Shown here piece by piece: positions 32,688-39,484 of a DNA stretch of 64,000 nt. How positions within the stretch are numbered: position 1 is the stretch's first letter; each line of letters starts with the position of its first letter. A program made the position numbers and the translations under genes. The notes under the pieces were generated by a model. That model did not search any database. It had not been told where the DNA came from and worked only from the letters and a program-made list of their open reading frames with translations. This DNA comes from an uncultured Chitinophagaceae bacterium (GTDB lineage: Bacteria > Bacteroidota > Bacteroidia > Chitinophagales > Chitinophagaceae), in contig CAKZFX010000011.1 of assembly GCA_936908745.1 (NCBI GenBank), positions 1 to 64,000 on the forward strand, given 5' to 3'.

Positions 32688-34019
32688 TTATTTTTTGAGG
32701 TCGGCAGACAGGATGCCGGATGTTTGTAACAGTTTATTATAAGCCACAAATGCATCGGCCCTTGTCAATGTATAGGAAAGGCTTGCCTGCAGTTGCGCCA
32801 CATCTGCATCCAGTAAGTCCGTGGTGGTGGCGAGGCTGTTGTCAAATTTATTTTTTACGATACGGTAGTTTTCTTTGGCCTGTTCCAATGCTTTGGCCGC
32901 CACTTCTATTTTTTTGCGGCTGCTGATCAGCGAGAGGTAGTTTTTGTTGACCTGCAGTTTGATGTTGTCATCCAAAATGGATTCAGTGATGACCATTTGC
33001 TTTACCCTTGCTTCGGCCTGTTGTATTTTGGATTTTGTTTTCCATAAAGAAGCGATATTGTAAGAAACGCCTACGCCGATATTCATAGCGTTGGTTACCG
33101 TTATTACATGCGGAATATCCGCAGCGATATAACCGCCTGTTACCTGCAGGCTTGGGTATTTATCTGCTTTCGCCACTTTCACGCCTGACTCCGCTGCTTT
33201 TTTGCGCATATCCAATGCCGCCACGTCTTTTCTTCCTGTCAATGCGGATTGTAAGTAGTCGTCCAGTACACGGGGATCTTCTTTTCTTTCCACCCCGGCT
33301 GTGTCCAATACGAGCTCTGTTGCTGTTGGCAAACCGAGCATCAGGTTCATGTTCACGTTGGCCAATTGCCAGTTGTTTTCGGCATCGAGTAAGTTCAGTT
33401 CTACATTTGATGTTTGCAGTTCGGCTTTCATCAGGTCATTGCGTGCCAGCAACCCGTTTTTTTCCAGGTTGGAAAGGTCAGTGGCCCGTTGTTTTGCCTG
33501 CAACAGGTTTTCATTCATCAACCGGACGGCTGTTTTTGCTTTGTATAAAGTGGCAAAGGCTTCGATGGTAGTCTGGATCACTTCGTCTTTTTCAAATTCT
33601 GCATCCAGCTTCGCTGCTTTTTCTAAGAATTGAGAGGATTCAATACCATATTTGATACGGCCACCGGCATAGATCGGTTGCGAAATATTCAACATGCCAT
33701 ACATGGCTTGTGAAACGTTGGGCGATTCGCCCGAACCGCTGCCGCCCCCATTATTATTGCTTCTTTTGATATCAATATTGGCGCTGTTGAGACGCATATA
33801 CGAACCGCTGATGCTTGCATTCGGTAGTTTTTTCTCTACTGCTTCTTTCAGTGCCGCAGTTGCTTCATCGATTTTTGCCTGGCTTAGTTTAAGGTCTTTA
33901 TTGTTTTGCAAGCTCAGGTTAATCGCTTCATCCAGTGTCAATGTTTTCTTTTCCTGTGCTGCGAGTTGCAGTGTAAACAGTGAAAATAAAACAGTGACCA
34001 GTTTTAGTTTATTGTTCAT
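32688..34019 (-). CDS. TolC-family outer-membrane efflux protein
   Basis: This 443-residue protein has a signal peptide (MNNKLKLVTVLFSLFTLQLAAQ), then LTLDEAINLSLQNNKDLKLSQAKIDEA, the classic start of the first outer-membrane efflux repeat. Long heptad-rich helices and a second repeat follow (VKVAKADKYPSLQVTGGY). TolC trimers form the outer-membrane and periplasmic channel. Its start overlaps the end of the tetR gene by 11 bp, so expression is linked to the regulator. Confidence 0.9.
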   Translation of the reverse strand: MNNKLKLVTVLFSLFTLQLAAQEKKTLTLDEAINLSLQNNKDLKLSQAKIDEATAALKEAVEKKLPNASISGSYMRLNSANIDIKRSNNNGGGSGSGESPNVSQAMYGMLNISQPIYAGGRIKYGIESSQFLEKAAKLDAEFEKDEVIQTTIEAFATLYKAKTAVRLMNENLLQAKQRATDLSNLEKNGLLARNDLMKAELQTSNVELNLLDAENNWQLANVNMNLMLGLPTATELVLDTAGVERKEDPRVLDDYLQSALTGRKDVAALDMRKKAAESGVKVAKADKYPSLQVTGGYIAADIPHVITVTNAMNIGVGVSYNIASLWKTKSKIQQAEARVKQMVITESILDDNIKLQVNKNYLSLISSRKKIEVAAKALEQAKENYRIVKNKFDNSLATTTDLLDADVAQLQASLSYTLTRADAFVAYNKLLQTSGILSADLKK

Positions 34020-34635
34020 GTGTCAAGATTGCTTTAAAAACAAGTTTTAAATGATTGCTCAGTTTTTTACGGATCAGCTTTTCAAATTCCTCTTCTGACA
34101 AGTCCTGGAGATTGTTCAGTTCTTTATAGTAGTGTTTTTGTGTAACAAGGTTATGCGCCGTTCCGATCATCGTGGTCATCATCATCGGTATGTCGATATT
34201 TTTCCGGAATTCTCCTTTTTTCTGTCCTTCGTGGATCAGTTTGCCGATCAGTTCCTGGTTTCTTTTTTTCATGTCGAGAATCCATTTGGATGTGATCGTA
34301 TTGTTCAATACCTGCTCCCTTACCAGTACACGGTGGAAGCATTGCTGTCCCATTATTTTTTCGATATAACTATCAATGAGCAGGTTTACTTTTTCAATAG
34401 CCGATAAGTCAGCCCGGCCAATGATCGTTTCAATTTTGACCTTTGTGGCTTCCACGCGGTATTTAAAAAGGGCTTCAAAGAGTTTGTCTTTGGAACCAAA
34501 GTAGTAGGAAATCATGGCCAGGTTCACACCGGCTTTTTCTGATATATCCCGGACGGATGTACCATTAAAACCCTTTTCCGCAAACAGCGTTTCGGCTGCT
34601 TCCATAATCTGTACTTGTTTTTCACTGTATTCCAT
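34009..34635 (-). CDS. TetR/AcrR-family repressor of the efflux operon
   Basis: A regulator of 208 residues. The N-terminal helix-turn-helix is clear: QIMEAAETLFAEKGFNGTSVRDISEKAGVNLAMISYYFGSKDKLFEALF. The C-terminal ligand-binding domain is all-helical. As first gene of the operon it should repress its own transcription and that of the tolC-emrA-emrB-type genes until an inducer binds. The start at 34635 fits the domain; the longer frame to 34761 would run through the promoter. Confidence 0.9.
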   Translation of the reverse strand: MEYSEKQVQIMEAAETLFAEKGFNGTSVRDISEKAGVNLAMISYYFGSKDKLFEALFKYRVEATKVKIETIIGRADLSAIEKVNLLIDSYIEKIMGQQCFHRVLVREQVLNNTITSKWILDMKKRNQELIGKLIHEGQKKGEFRKNIDIPMMMTTMIGTAHNLVTQKHYYKELNNLQDLSEEEFEKLIRKKLSNHLKLVFKAILTHEQ

Positions 34636-34659
34636 ATGCTGATTTTTAGAAAGGCGATA

Positions 34660-34690
34660 CAAAATTAAACAAATGTTTGATTTAAACAAA
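34660..34690 (-). promoter_or_regulatory. Promoter of the tetR-efflux operon
   Basis: On the minus strand TTTG (34690-34687), exactly 19 bp, then TAATTTTG (34667-34660) is a full match to TTTG-N19-TAnnTTTG. Transcription would start near 34653, about 18 nt before the tetR ATG. Confidence 0.8.
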
Positions 34691-34695
34691 CGTTT
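34667..34695 (-). promoter_or_regulatory. Candidate TetR operator, two copies
   Basis: AAACAAATGTTT (34667-34678) and AAACAAACGTTT (34684-34695) are 12-bp imperfect dyads 17 bp apart. One covers the -7 side of the spacer and the other the -33 box, so a bound dimer would block RNA polymerase. Confidence 0.65.
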
Positions 34696-34761
34696 AAAAC
34701 AGTTTATTTTTTCGTATCTTTGTACTAGAGGCGGGCGGTTTTGTAACTCCTTGCTGAACAA

Positions 34762-34880
34762 TGAGATAATGATGAGAGGCTGCGCCGCTTAGGCGGAAAT
34801 CGGTTGCCGGAGGCAACGATTGGAGACGGGCGGCGGACTACTGCTGGTCAGCGAACAAGACGATGAGAGCCCCCAAAAGT
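34762..34880. other. Structured intergenic stretch
   Basis: Between the efflux promoter and the end of ald lie several small hairpins: CGCC-GGCG (34783-34795), TTGCC-GGA-GGCAA (34804-34816) and GCTGGTCAGC (34853-34862). No frame or known RNA is recognised; it may hold the ald terminator or a small RNA. Confidence 0.3.
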
Positions 34881-36095
34881 TTAACGCTGGCTGGCGATCA
34901 ATAAGTTGAGATCGGTATATTTTAAGTCAAAACGCTCACTCAAATAGAAGTTGGTCAGCGAACCTTTGAATAAGTAGATGCCGCTGCGCAGGTGCAGTTT
35001 GTGCCAGATCAGTTTTTCAAAACCGCCTTCTTCGGCCGCTTCGAGTAATAAAGGCATCAGTACATTGCTGATGGCCTGTGAAGCCGTTCTTGCAAAGCCC
35101 GAAGGAATGTTGGGAACGCAGTAGTGAATGACCCCGTATTTAAGAAACACGGGATGTTCATGCGAAGTGATCTCTGATGTTTCAAAACAGCCGCCACGGT
35201 CAATGCTTACATCAATCACAATAGAACCGGGGCGCATGTTGCTCACCATTTCCTCTGTGACCACCATGGGCGTACGGCCGGTTTCATTGCTGATGGCACC
35301 AACGGCCACTTCGCAGGTTTTTAGCTGCTTGGCCAGCATGCGTGGTTCCATCACGGATGTCCACAAGCGATGGCCGATATTATTTTCCAGTCGTTTTAAC
35401 CGGTAAACGCTGTTGTCAAAGACTTTTACAGAGGCGCCCAATGCGAGGGCAGCCCTTGCGGCATATTCGCCCACGATACCGGCACCGAGTATAATGACTT
35501 TTGTAGGTGCAATGCCAGCGATACCACCGAGGAGTACACCTTTGCCATGATTGGCCGAGCTTAAGTATTGCGCAGCGATCAGCATGACGGCGCTGCCTGC
35601 AATTTCGCTCATGCTGCGGACGATGGGATAAGAGTCGCTGTCGTCTTTGAGATTTTCAAAAGAGATAGCGGTGATCTTTTTTTCCATCATTTTTTCCAGC
35701 AACGATGCTTTCAATACAGAAAGATGAAGCGGCGATATAATAACCTGGTTGAATTGGAGCAGCGGGATATCTTCTTCGATGATCGGCGCACTTTTGACCA
35801 GTACGGGAGCTTTGAATACCTCGGCACGATCGTACACGATCCTGGCACCCGCTTCGCTGTAGTCTTTGTCGCGAAAATGGGAGGCTTCGCCGGCATTGTG
35901 TTCAATCGTTACATGATGACCGTTGCTGATCAGCACACTGACGGCATCGGGTGTCAGGGCCACCCTGTTTTCCTGGAAAGCGATTTCTTTGGGAATACCG
36001 ATGTGCATTTCGGAACCCTTGGGTTTGATGTCAAGGGTTTCTTCGAGCGTTTCGTAGCTGAATGATGTGCTTATCTTAGGCTTCTGCTGGCTCAT
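34881..36095 (-). CDS. ald: Alanine dehydrogenase
   Basis: A protein of about 404 residues of the alanine dehydrogenase / transhydrogenase-alpha family, which interconverts alanine and pyruvate with NAD. Visible are MHIGIPKEIAFQENRVALTPDAVSVLISNGHHVTIEHNAG at the N-terminus, the nucleotide-binding KVIILGAGIVGEYAARAALALGASVKVFDN, and IDRGGCFETS near the end. The substrate-binding Arg and Lys of the family are in the expected places. The frame is open 69 nt upstream through a heptamer hairpin, but MSQQKPKI at 36095 is the likely start. tsaE is the next gene upstream on the same strand. Confidence 0.85.
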   Translation of the reverse strand: MSQQKPKISTSFSYETLEETLDIKPKGSEMHIGIPKEIAFQENRVALTPDAVSVLISNGHHVTIEHNAGEASHFRDKDYSEAGARIVYDRAEVFKAPVLVKSAPIIEEDIPLLQFNQVIISPLHLSVLKASLLEKMMEKKITAISFENLKDDSDSYPIVRSMSEIAGSAVMLIAAQYLSSANHGKGVLLGGIAGIAPTKVIILGAGIVGEYAARAALALGASVKVFDNSVYRLKRLENNIGHRLWTSVMEPRMLAKQLKTCEVAVGAISNETGRTPMVVTEEMVSNMRPGSIVIDVSIDRGGCFETSEITSHEHPVFLKYGVIHYCVPNIPSGFARTASQAISNVLMPLLLEAAEEGGFEKLIWHKLHLRSGIYLFKGSLTNFYLSERFDLKYTDLNLLIASQR

Positions 36096-36100
36096 TACTT

Positions 36101-36154
36101 GTTGCTGGTTACTGGTTTTCAGGTTACTTGTCGCTATCAGCAGCAACCAGCAAC
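36101..36154. repeat. Heptamer hairpin between tsaE and ald
   Basis: GTTGCTG, GTTACTG (36101-36114) are matched by the inverse CAGCAAC, CAGCAAC (36141-36154), giving a 14-bp stem with one mismatch and a 26-nt loop that itself continues the heptamer words. It occupies most of the 79-bp gap. Confidence 0.7.
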
Positions 36155-36174
36155 GCACTACCAAATGTACCTAT

Positions 36175-36597
36175 TTATTTGCTGATTTTAAGCACCCTGC
36201 GTGAAGTATCTATGGCCTGGATATACACATGTACGGTGTGTTCGGGGAAAATACCGGGGGCTTTTTCGGGCCATTCCACGAGGCATGTATTACCGCTGTA
36301 TAAACAGTCTTCCACGCCTGCCTGGATGGCTTCTTCTTCGTCTTTGAGGCGGTAGAGGTCCATGTGATAGATTTTTTGTGCTTGCCCGTTTTCGATAACC
36401 GCATATTCATTAATAATAGAAAAAGTGGGGCTGCCCACTACGTCTTTTACGCCTTTAGCATCACAGATGGCATGGATAAAAGTCGTTTTGCCTGCACCCA
36501 TCTGGCCATGAAAGGCAAAAACGGTGGCGTTGTTGTTCAGCTCCCAGAAACGGTTGGCCGCTTCCTGTATAGTATCAAGCGAAAAGGAAAGTTCCAT
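36175..36597 (-). CDS. tsaE: tRNA t6A37 biosynthesis ATPase TsaE
   Basis: A 140-residue ATPase that works with TsaB and TsaD to make N6-threonylcarbamoyladenosine at position 37 of ANN-decoding tRNAs. Walker A is FHGQMGAGKTTFIHAIC (about 30-46), followed by the family motif VVGSPTFSIINEYA and IYHMDLYRLKDEEEAIQAG. Length is usual. It lies upstream of ald on the same strand. Confidence 0.93.
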   Translation of the reverse strand: MELSFSLDTIQEAANRFWELNNNATVFAFHGQMGAGKTTFIHAICDAKGVKDVVGSPTFSIINEYAVIENGQAQKIYHMDLYRLKDEEEAIQAGVEDCLYSGNTCLVEWPEKAPGIFPEHTVHVYIQAIDTSRRVLKISK

Positions 36598-36618
36598 ACT
36601 GCAAATTTAATTTAATAT

Positions 36619-36730
36619 GGCCACAGAGGACCACAGAGAAACAGAGGTGCACGGAGCTTTCTGTCTGTTTTTTTCTGTGGTTCTTCGGGCTTCTTAGCGG
36701 CTCCCTGCCTGCTGTCTGGCAGGTCTGTGG
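36619..36730. repeat. Intergenic inverted-repeat element, CCACAGAGG...TCTGTGG
   Basis: GGCCACAGAGGACCACAGAG and CACGGAG words are followed by inverse copies TTTCTGTGG (36672-36680) and GTCTGTGG (36723-36730), with the hairpin CCTGCC-TGCTGTCT-GGCAGG (36706-36722) inside. Same family as the elements at 18529 and 21895. Confidence 0.6.
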
Positions 36731-36825
36731 GCTTTTTTTCCTTTCTCGAAAGTAAATGGCCCTTGTTTAGCAACAAGGTTGTAAACATAGTGACCGCTAT
36801 CATAAGACCGGCTTTTTACAGTTTA

Positions 36826-36833
36826 TACCTTTG
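36826..36833 (+). promoter_or_regulatory. -7 element of the P-type ATPase gene
   Basis: TACCTTTG matches TAnnTTTG, 37 bp before the ATG at 36871; no -33 TTTG at 19 bp. Confidence 0.4.
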
Positions 36834-36870
36834 CAACAAGACAAGCCTGTGTTTGTTATATAGATACGTT

Positions 36871-39045
36871 ATGGAAAAAGTACAATGGAAAGTAGAAGGG
36901 ATGGATTGCAACACCTGTGCGATCAATATTCACAAGTACCTTGAAAAACAAGGGATGAAGAATGTGAAGGTGAATTTTGCAACAGGCGATGTAATGTTTG
37001 ACACGGAAGCTGCCGTTACTGACAAAATCAGTAAAGGCATCCACGACCTCGGCTATAAAGTAGTGGATGAAAAAGAAAGCGGACTTGCACATGGCCACGA
37101 CCATGCAGAAGGTAAAGGCGGTTTTCTCAGCACCCATTTACAGCGGTTTTTATTTTGTTTGCCGTTTACAGCCGTATTGATGCTGCACATGATCCCGGGC
37201 ATTCACCTGCATTGGCTGATGAATCCGTGGTTGCAATTAGGATTGACATTGCCTGTGTACCTGGTGGGAATGAGCTTTTATGGTAAAAGTGCATGGAAGA
37301 GCATCCGCAATGGTATGCCCAATATGAATGTATTGATTGCCGTAGGCGCCACCGCTGCTTTCTTTTATAGCTTGTACGGCACATTGACGGGGCAGGCTGA
37401 GCAGTTTATGTTTTATGAAACAGCGGCTACCATTATCACACTTGTTTTCCTGGGCAATTATTTGGAAGAAGCGGCGATTGCTTCCACACAAAAAGAGTTG
37501 AATAAGCTGGCGAAGTCGCAAAAAGTAATGGCGAATATGATTGCTTTTGACGATGAGCATAAAGAACAGATCTTCCCGGTTGAAAATACAATGCTGCGTG
37601 TGGGTGACCTTGTGTTGATAAAGAGCGGAGAGCAGGTGCCGGTGGATTGCAAGATTTTATGGGGCGAAGTGCATGTGAACGAAGCCATCATTACCGGCGA
37701 AAGTGTACCGCTGCATAAGAAAGGAAAGGATAAGCTGATCGGCGGTAGTTTGATTACCGATGGCACAGTAAAAGCGCAGGTAACAGCCGTAGGCGATGAT
37801 ACCGTTCTTTCCGGTATTATTAATCTTGTGCGGCAGGCGCAAGGTGAAAAACCTCCCGTGCAGCAGCTGGCCGATAAGATCAGCGCTGTGTTTATTCCTG
37901 TTGTGCTGGGGATTGCCGTGGTTACTTTAGTGGTAAACTGGATTGTGTTAAAAGAATTTACTCCTTCGCTGATGCGGAGCATTGCTGTGCTGGTGGTGGC
38001 CTGTCCTTGTGCGATGGGATTGGCGACGCCGGCCGCTATTGCGGTGGGATTGAGCCGTGCGGCAAAAACGGGTATCCTGTTTCGCAATGCCACCAGTCTT
38101 GAGATTTTTAAGAATATAACACAGGTTGTTTTTGATAAAACGGGAACACTTACTTCGGGGAAGTTTATCGTTTCTGGTTTTTCGTCTATCGTTTTGGAAG
38201 AGGTTGAATTTAAGAAATTGCTTTATTCGCTCGAAAAGTATTCAAATCACCCTATTGCAAAAGCGATAGCGAATGAATGGAAAACAAAAGATGAAATACG
38301 CTGGAAGAAGATTGATGAGATAAAAGGTTTGGGAATGAAGGCGGTGGATGCGGAGGGCAACGAGTATGTCGCAGGCTCCTATAAAGTCGGGAGTCAAGAG
38401 TCGGGAGCCAAGAGTCGGGAGCCAGGAGTCGGGAGCCAGGAGTTATCAGGCCAAAGCCATAATGTTTATGTGCTGAAGAATGGTGAGATGATCGGCTGGA
38501 TAGATGTGCAGGATGAAGTACGGCCAGAAGCGAAAGCAGTGATCAATTATTTGCACAGCAAGAATATCAAGACCATTTTATTAAGTGGCGACAGGTTTGA
38601 AAAGTGCCAGCAATTGGCAACAAAGTTAGGTATTGACACGGTGATAGCTGAACAAACTCCTGAACAAAAGCTGGCAAAGATTGCTGAGTTTGCCGCTGCT
38701 ACGCCTACAGCCATGGTAGGCGATGGTATCAATGATGCACCTGCATTGGCAAAAGCAACGGTTGGCATTTCAATGAACGATGCTTCGCAGATTGCCATGC
38801 AAAGTGCGCAGGTGGTTTTGATGAATAATGGCTTGAAGAATTTGCCAACAGCATTGGGCCTGGGCAAGCATACGTATGTAACGATCAAACAAAATCTTTT
38901 CTGGGCATTTACTTATAATATTGTTGCGATCCCTGTAGCTGCGTTGGGTTTTCTTACTCCCACTTTTGGCGCATTGGTAATGGGATTAAGTGATGTGGTG
39001 CTGGGCATTAATTCGGTGAGGTTGTTTGTGAAGAAGGTTGTTTAG
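36871..39045 (+). CDS. Heavy-metal (copper-type) P-type ATPase
   Basis: A 724-residue P1B ATPase. The order is an N-terminal metal-binding domain with GMDCNTC (residues 10-16), a His-rich linker (HGHDHAEG), six to eight membrane helices with the CPC metal site in VVACPCAMGLATPAA, the phosphorylation site DKTGTLTSG, and the hinge GDGINDAPALA. CPC plus GMxCxxC indicates copper(I) or silver export. Residues about 506-525 (VGSQESGAKSREPGVGSQEL) are encoded by an eight-unit heptamer array and sit in the nucleotide-binding domain loop before NVYVLKNGEMIGWI. The longer frame to 36727 lacks homology, so 36871 is the start. Confidence 0.93.
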   Translation: MEKVQWKVEGMDCNTCAINIHKYLEKQGMKNVKVNFATGDVMFDTEAAVTDKISKGIHDLGYKVVDEKESGLAHGHDHAEGKGGFLSTHLQRFLFCLPFTAVLMLHMIPGIHLHWLMNPWLQLGLTLPVYLVGMSFYGKSAWKSIRNGMPNMNVLIAVGATAAFFYSLYGTLTGQAEQFMFYETAATIITLVFLGNYLEEAAIASTQKELNKLAKSQKVMANMIAFDDEHKEQIFPVENTMLRVGDLVLIKSGEQVPVDCKILWGEVHVNEAIITGESVPLHKKGKDKLIGGSLITDGTVKAQVTAVGDDTVLSGIINLVRQAQGEKPPVQQLADKISAVFIPVVLGIAVVTLVVNWIVLKEFTPSLMRSIAVLVVACPCAMGLATPAAIAVGLSRAAKTGILFRNATSLEIFKNITQVVFDKTGTLTSGKFIVSGFSSIVLEEVEFKKLLYSLEKYSNHPIAKAIANEWKTKDEIRWKKIDEIKGLGMKAVDAEGNEYVAGSYKVGSQESGAKSREPGVGSQELSGQSHNVYVLKNGEMIGWIDVQDEVRPEAKAVINYLHSKNIKTILLSGDRFEKCQQLATKLGIDTVIAEQTPEQKLAKIAEFAAATPTAMVGDGINDAPALAKATVGISMNDASQIAMQSAQVVLMNNGLKNLPTALGLGKHTYVTIKQNLFWAFTYNIVAIPVAALGFLTPTFGALVMGLSDVVLGINSVRLFVKKVV
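38386..38441. repeat. Heptamer tandem array 4 (8 units), inside the copper ATPase gene
   Basis: GTCGGGA alternates with GTCAAGA, GCCAAGA or GCCAGGA for eight exact 7-bp units (56 bp). Units 1, 3, 5 and 7 are identical. The reading frame of the ATPase is preserved across it. Confidence 0.9.
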
Positions 39046-39050
39046 AGAAC

Positions 39051-39085
39051 GTGAGTCGTGAGTGGTGAGACGTCAATCGTGCATG
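39051..39085 (+). repeat. Heptamer array 5, left arm flanking the four-helix-bundle gene
   Basis: GTGAGTC, GTGAGTG, GTGAGAC, GTCAATC, GTGCATG, five units beginning 6 bp after the ATPase stop. Its 14-bp core TCGTGAGTGGTGAG (39056-39069) is repeated perfectly in inverse at 39492-39505. Confidence 0.85.
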
Positions 39086-39127
39086 CTTATCCTACGAAAA
39101 TTTCTTAGCTTCGGGAAAACCGTAACT

Positions 39128-39484
39128 ATGTTTCTGCAATTATCACACACAAAACTGGATGTCTTTTCTGTCACCAGAAATTTTGTTCTTTCTTGCTATG
39201 AGCAAACCCGCTCTTTTCCTTCTGAAGAAAAGTTTGGAATTACTTCGCAAATCAGAAGAGCTGCTCTTTCTGTGTTGCTTAATTTAGTGGAAGGTTGTAG
39301 CAGAAGATCTTTTGCTGAAAGAAAACGCTTTTATGAAATTGCAAGAGGATCTTTGATTGAAGTCGATACAGCTTTTGACATTGCCGCACAATTGCATTTT
39401 ACTTCAAATGAAAAACTTGCTGAACTTGGTACATTAATAATCCGGAGTTTTCAACTACTATCAAAAATGATCCGGAATGAGTGA
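39128..39484 (+). CDS. Four-helix-bundle protein (S23 / IVS-encoded family)
   Basis: A protein of about 118 residues: MFLQLSHTKLDVFSVTRNFVLSCYEQTRSFPSEEKFGITSQIRRAALSVLLNLVEGCSRRS, then AERKRFYEIARGSLIEVDTAFDIAAQLHF. This matches the four-helix-bundle family first known from proteins encoded inside 23S rRNA intervening sequences; the Avd protein of diversity-generating retroelements has a related fold. These proteins are basic, form oligomers and may bind nucleic acid, but their cell role is unknown. The gene is enclosed by inverted heptamer arrays and its stop overlaps the recQ start by 8 bp. A longer frame begins at 39062, inside the left array; 39128 fits the family length. Confidence 0.85.
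   Translation: MFLQLSHTKLDVFSVTRNFVLSCYEQTRSFPSEEKFGITSQIRRAALSVLLNLVEGCSRRSFAERKRFYEIARGSLIEVDTAFDIAAQLHFTSNEKLAELGTLIIRSFQLLSKMIRNE

Noticed and set aside
37458..38093. Minus-strand frame of about 211 codons inside the copper ATPase gene
   Set aside because: It is antisense to conserved ATPase motifs and shows no recognisable domain.
38386..38441. Possible CRISPR array
   Set aside because: Units are 7 bp and contiguous, without 30-bp repeats or spacers, and no cas gene is present in the window.
39062..39127. Longer N-terminus for the four-helix-bundle protein
   Set aside because: The extra codons lie partly in the heptamer array and do not match the family, whose members begin near MFLQLSHTKLDV.
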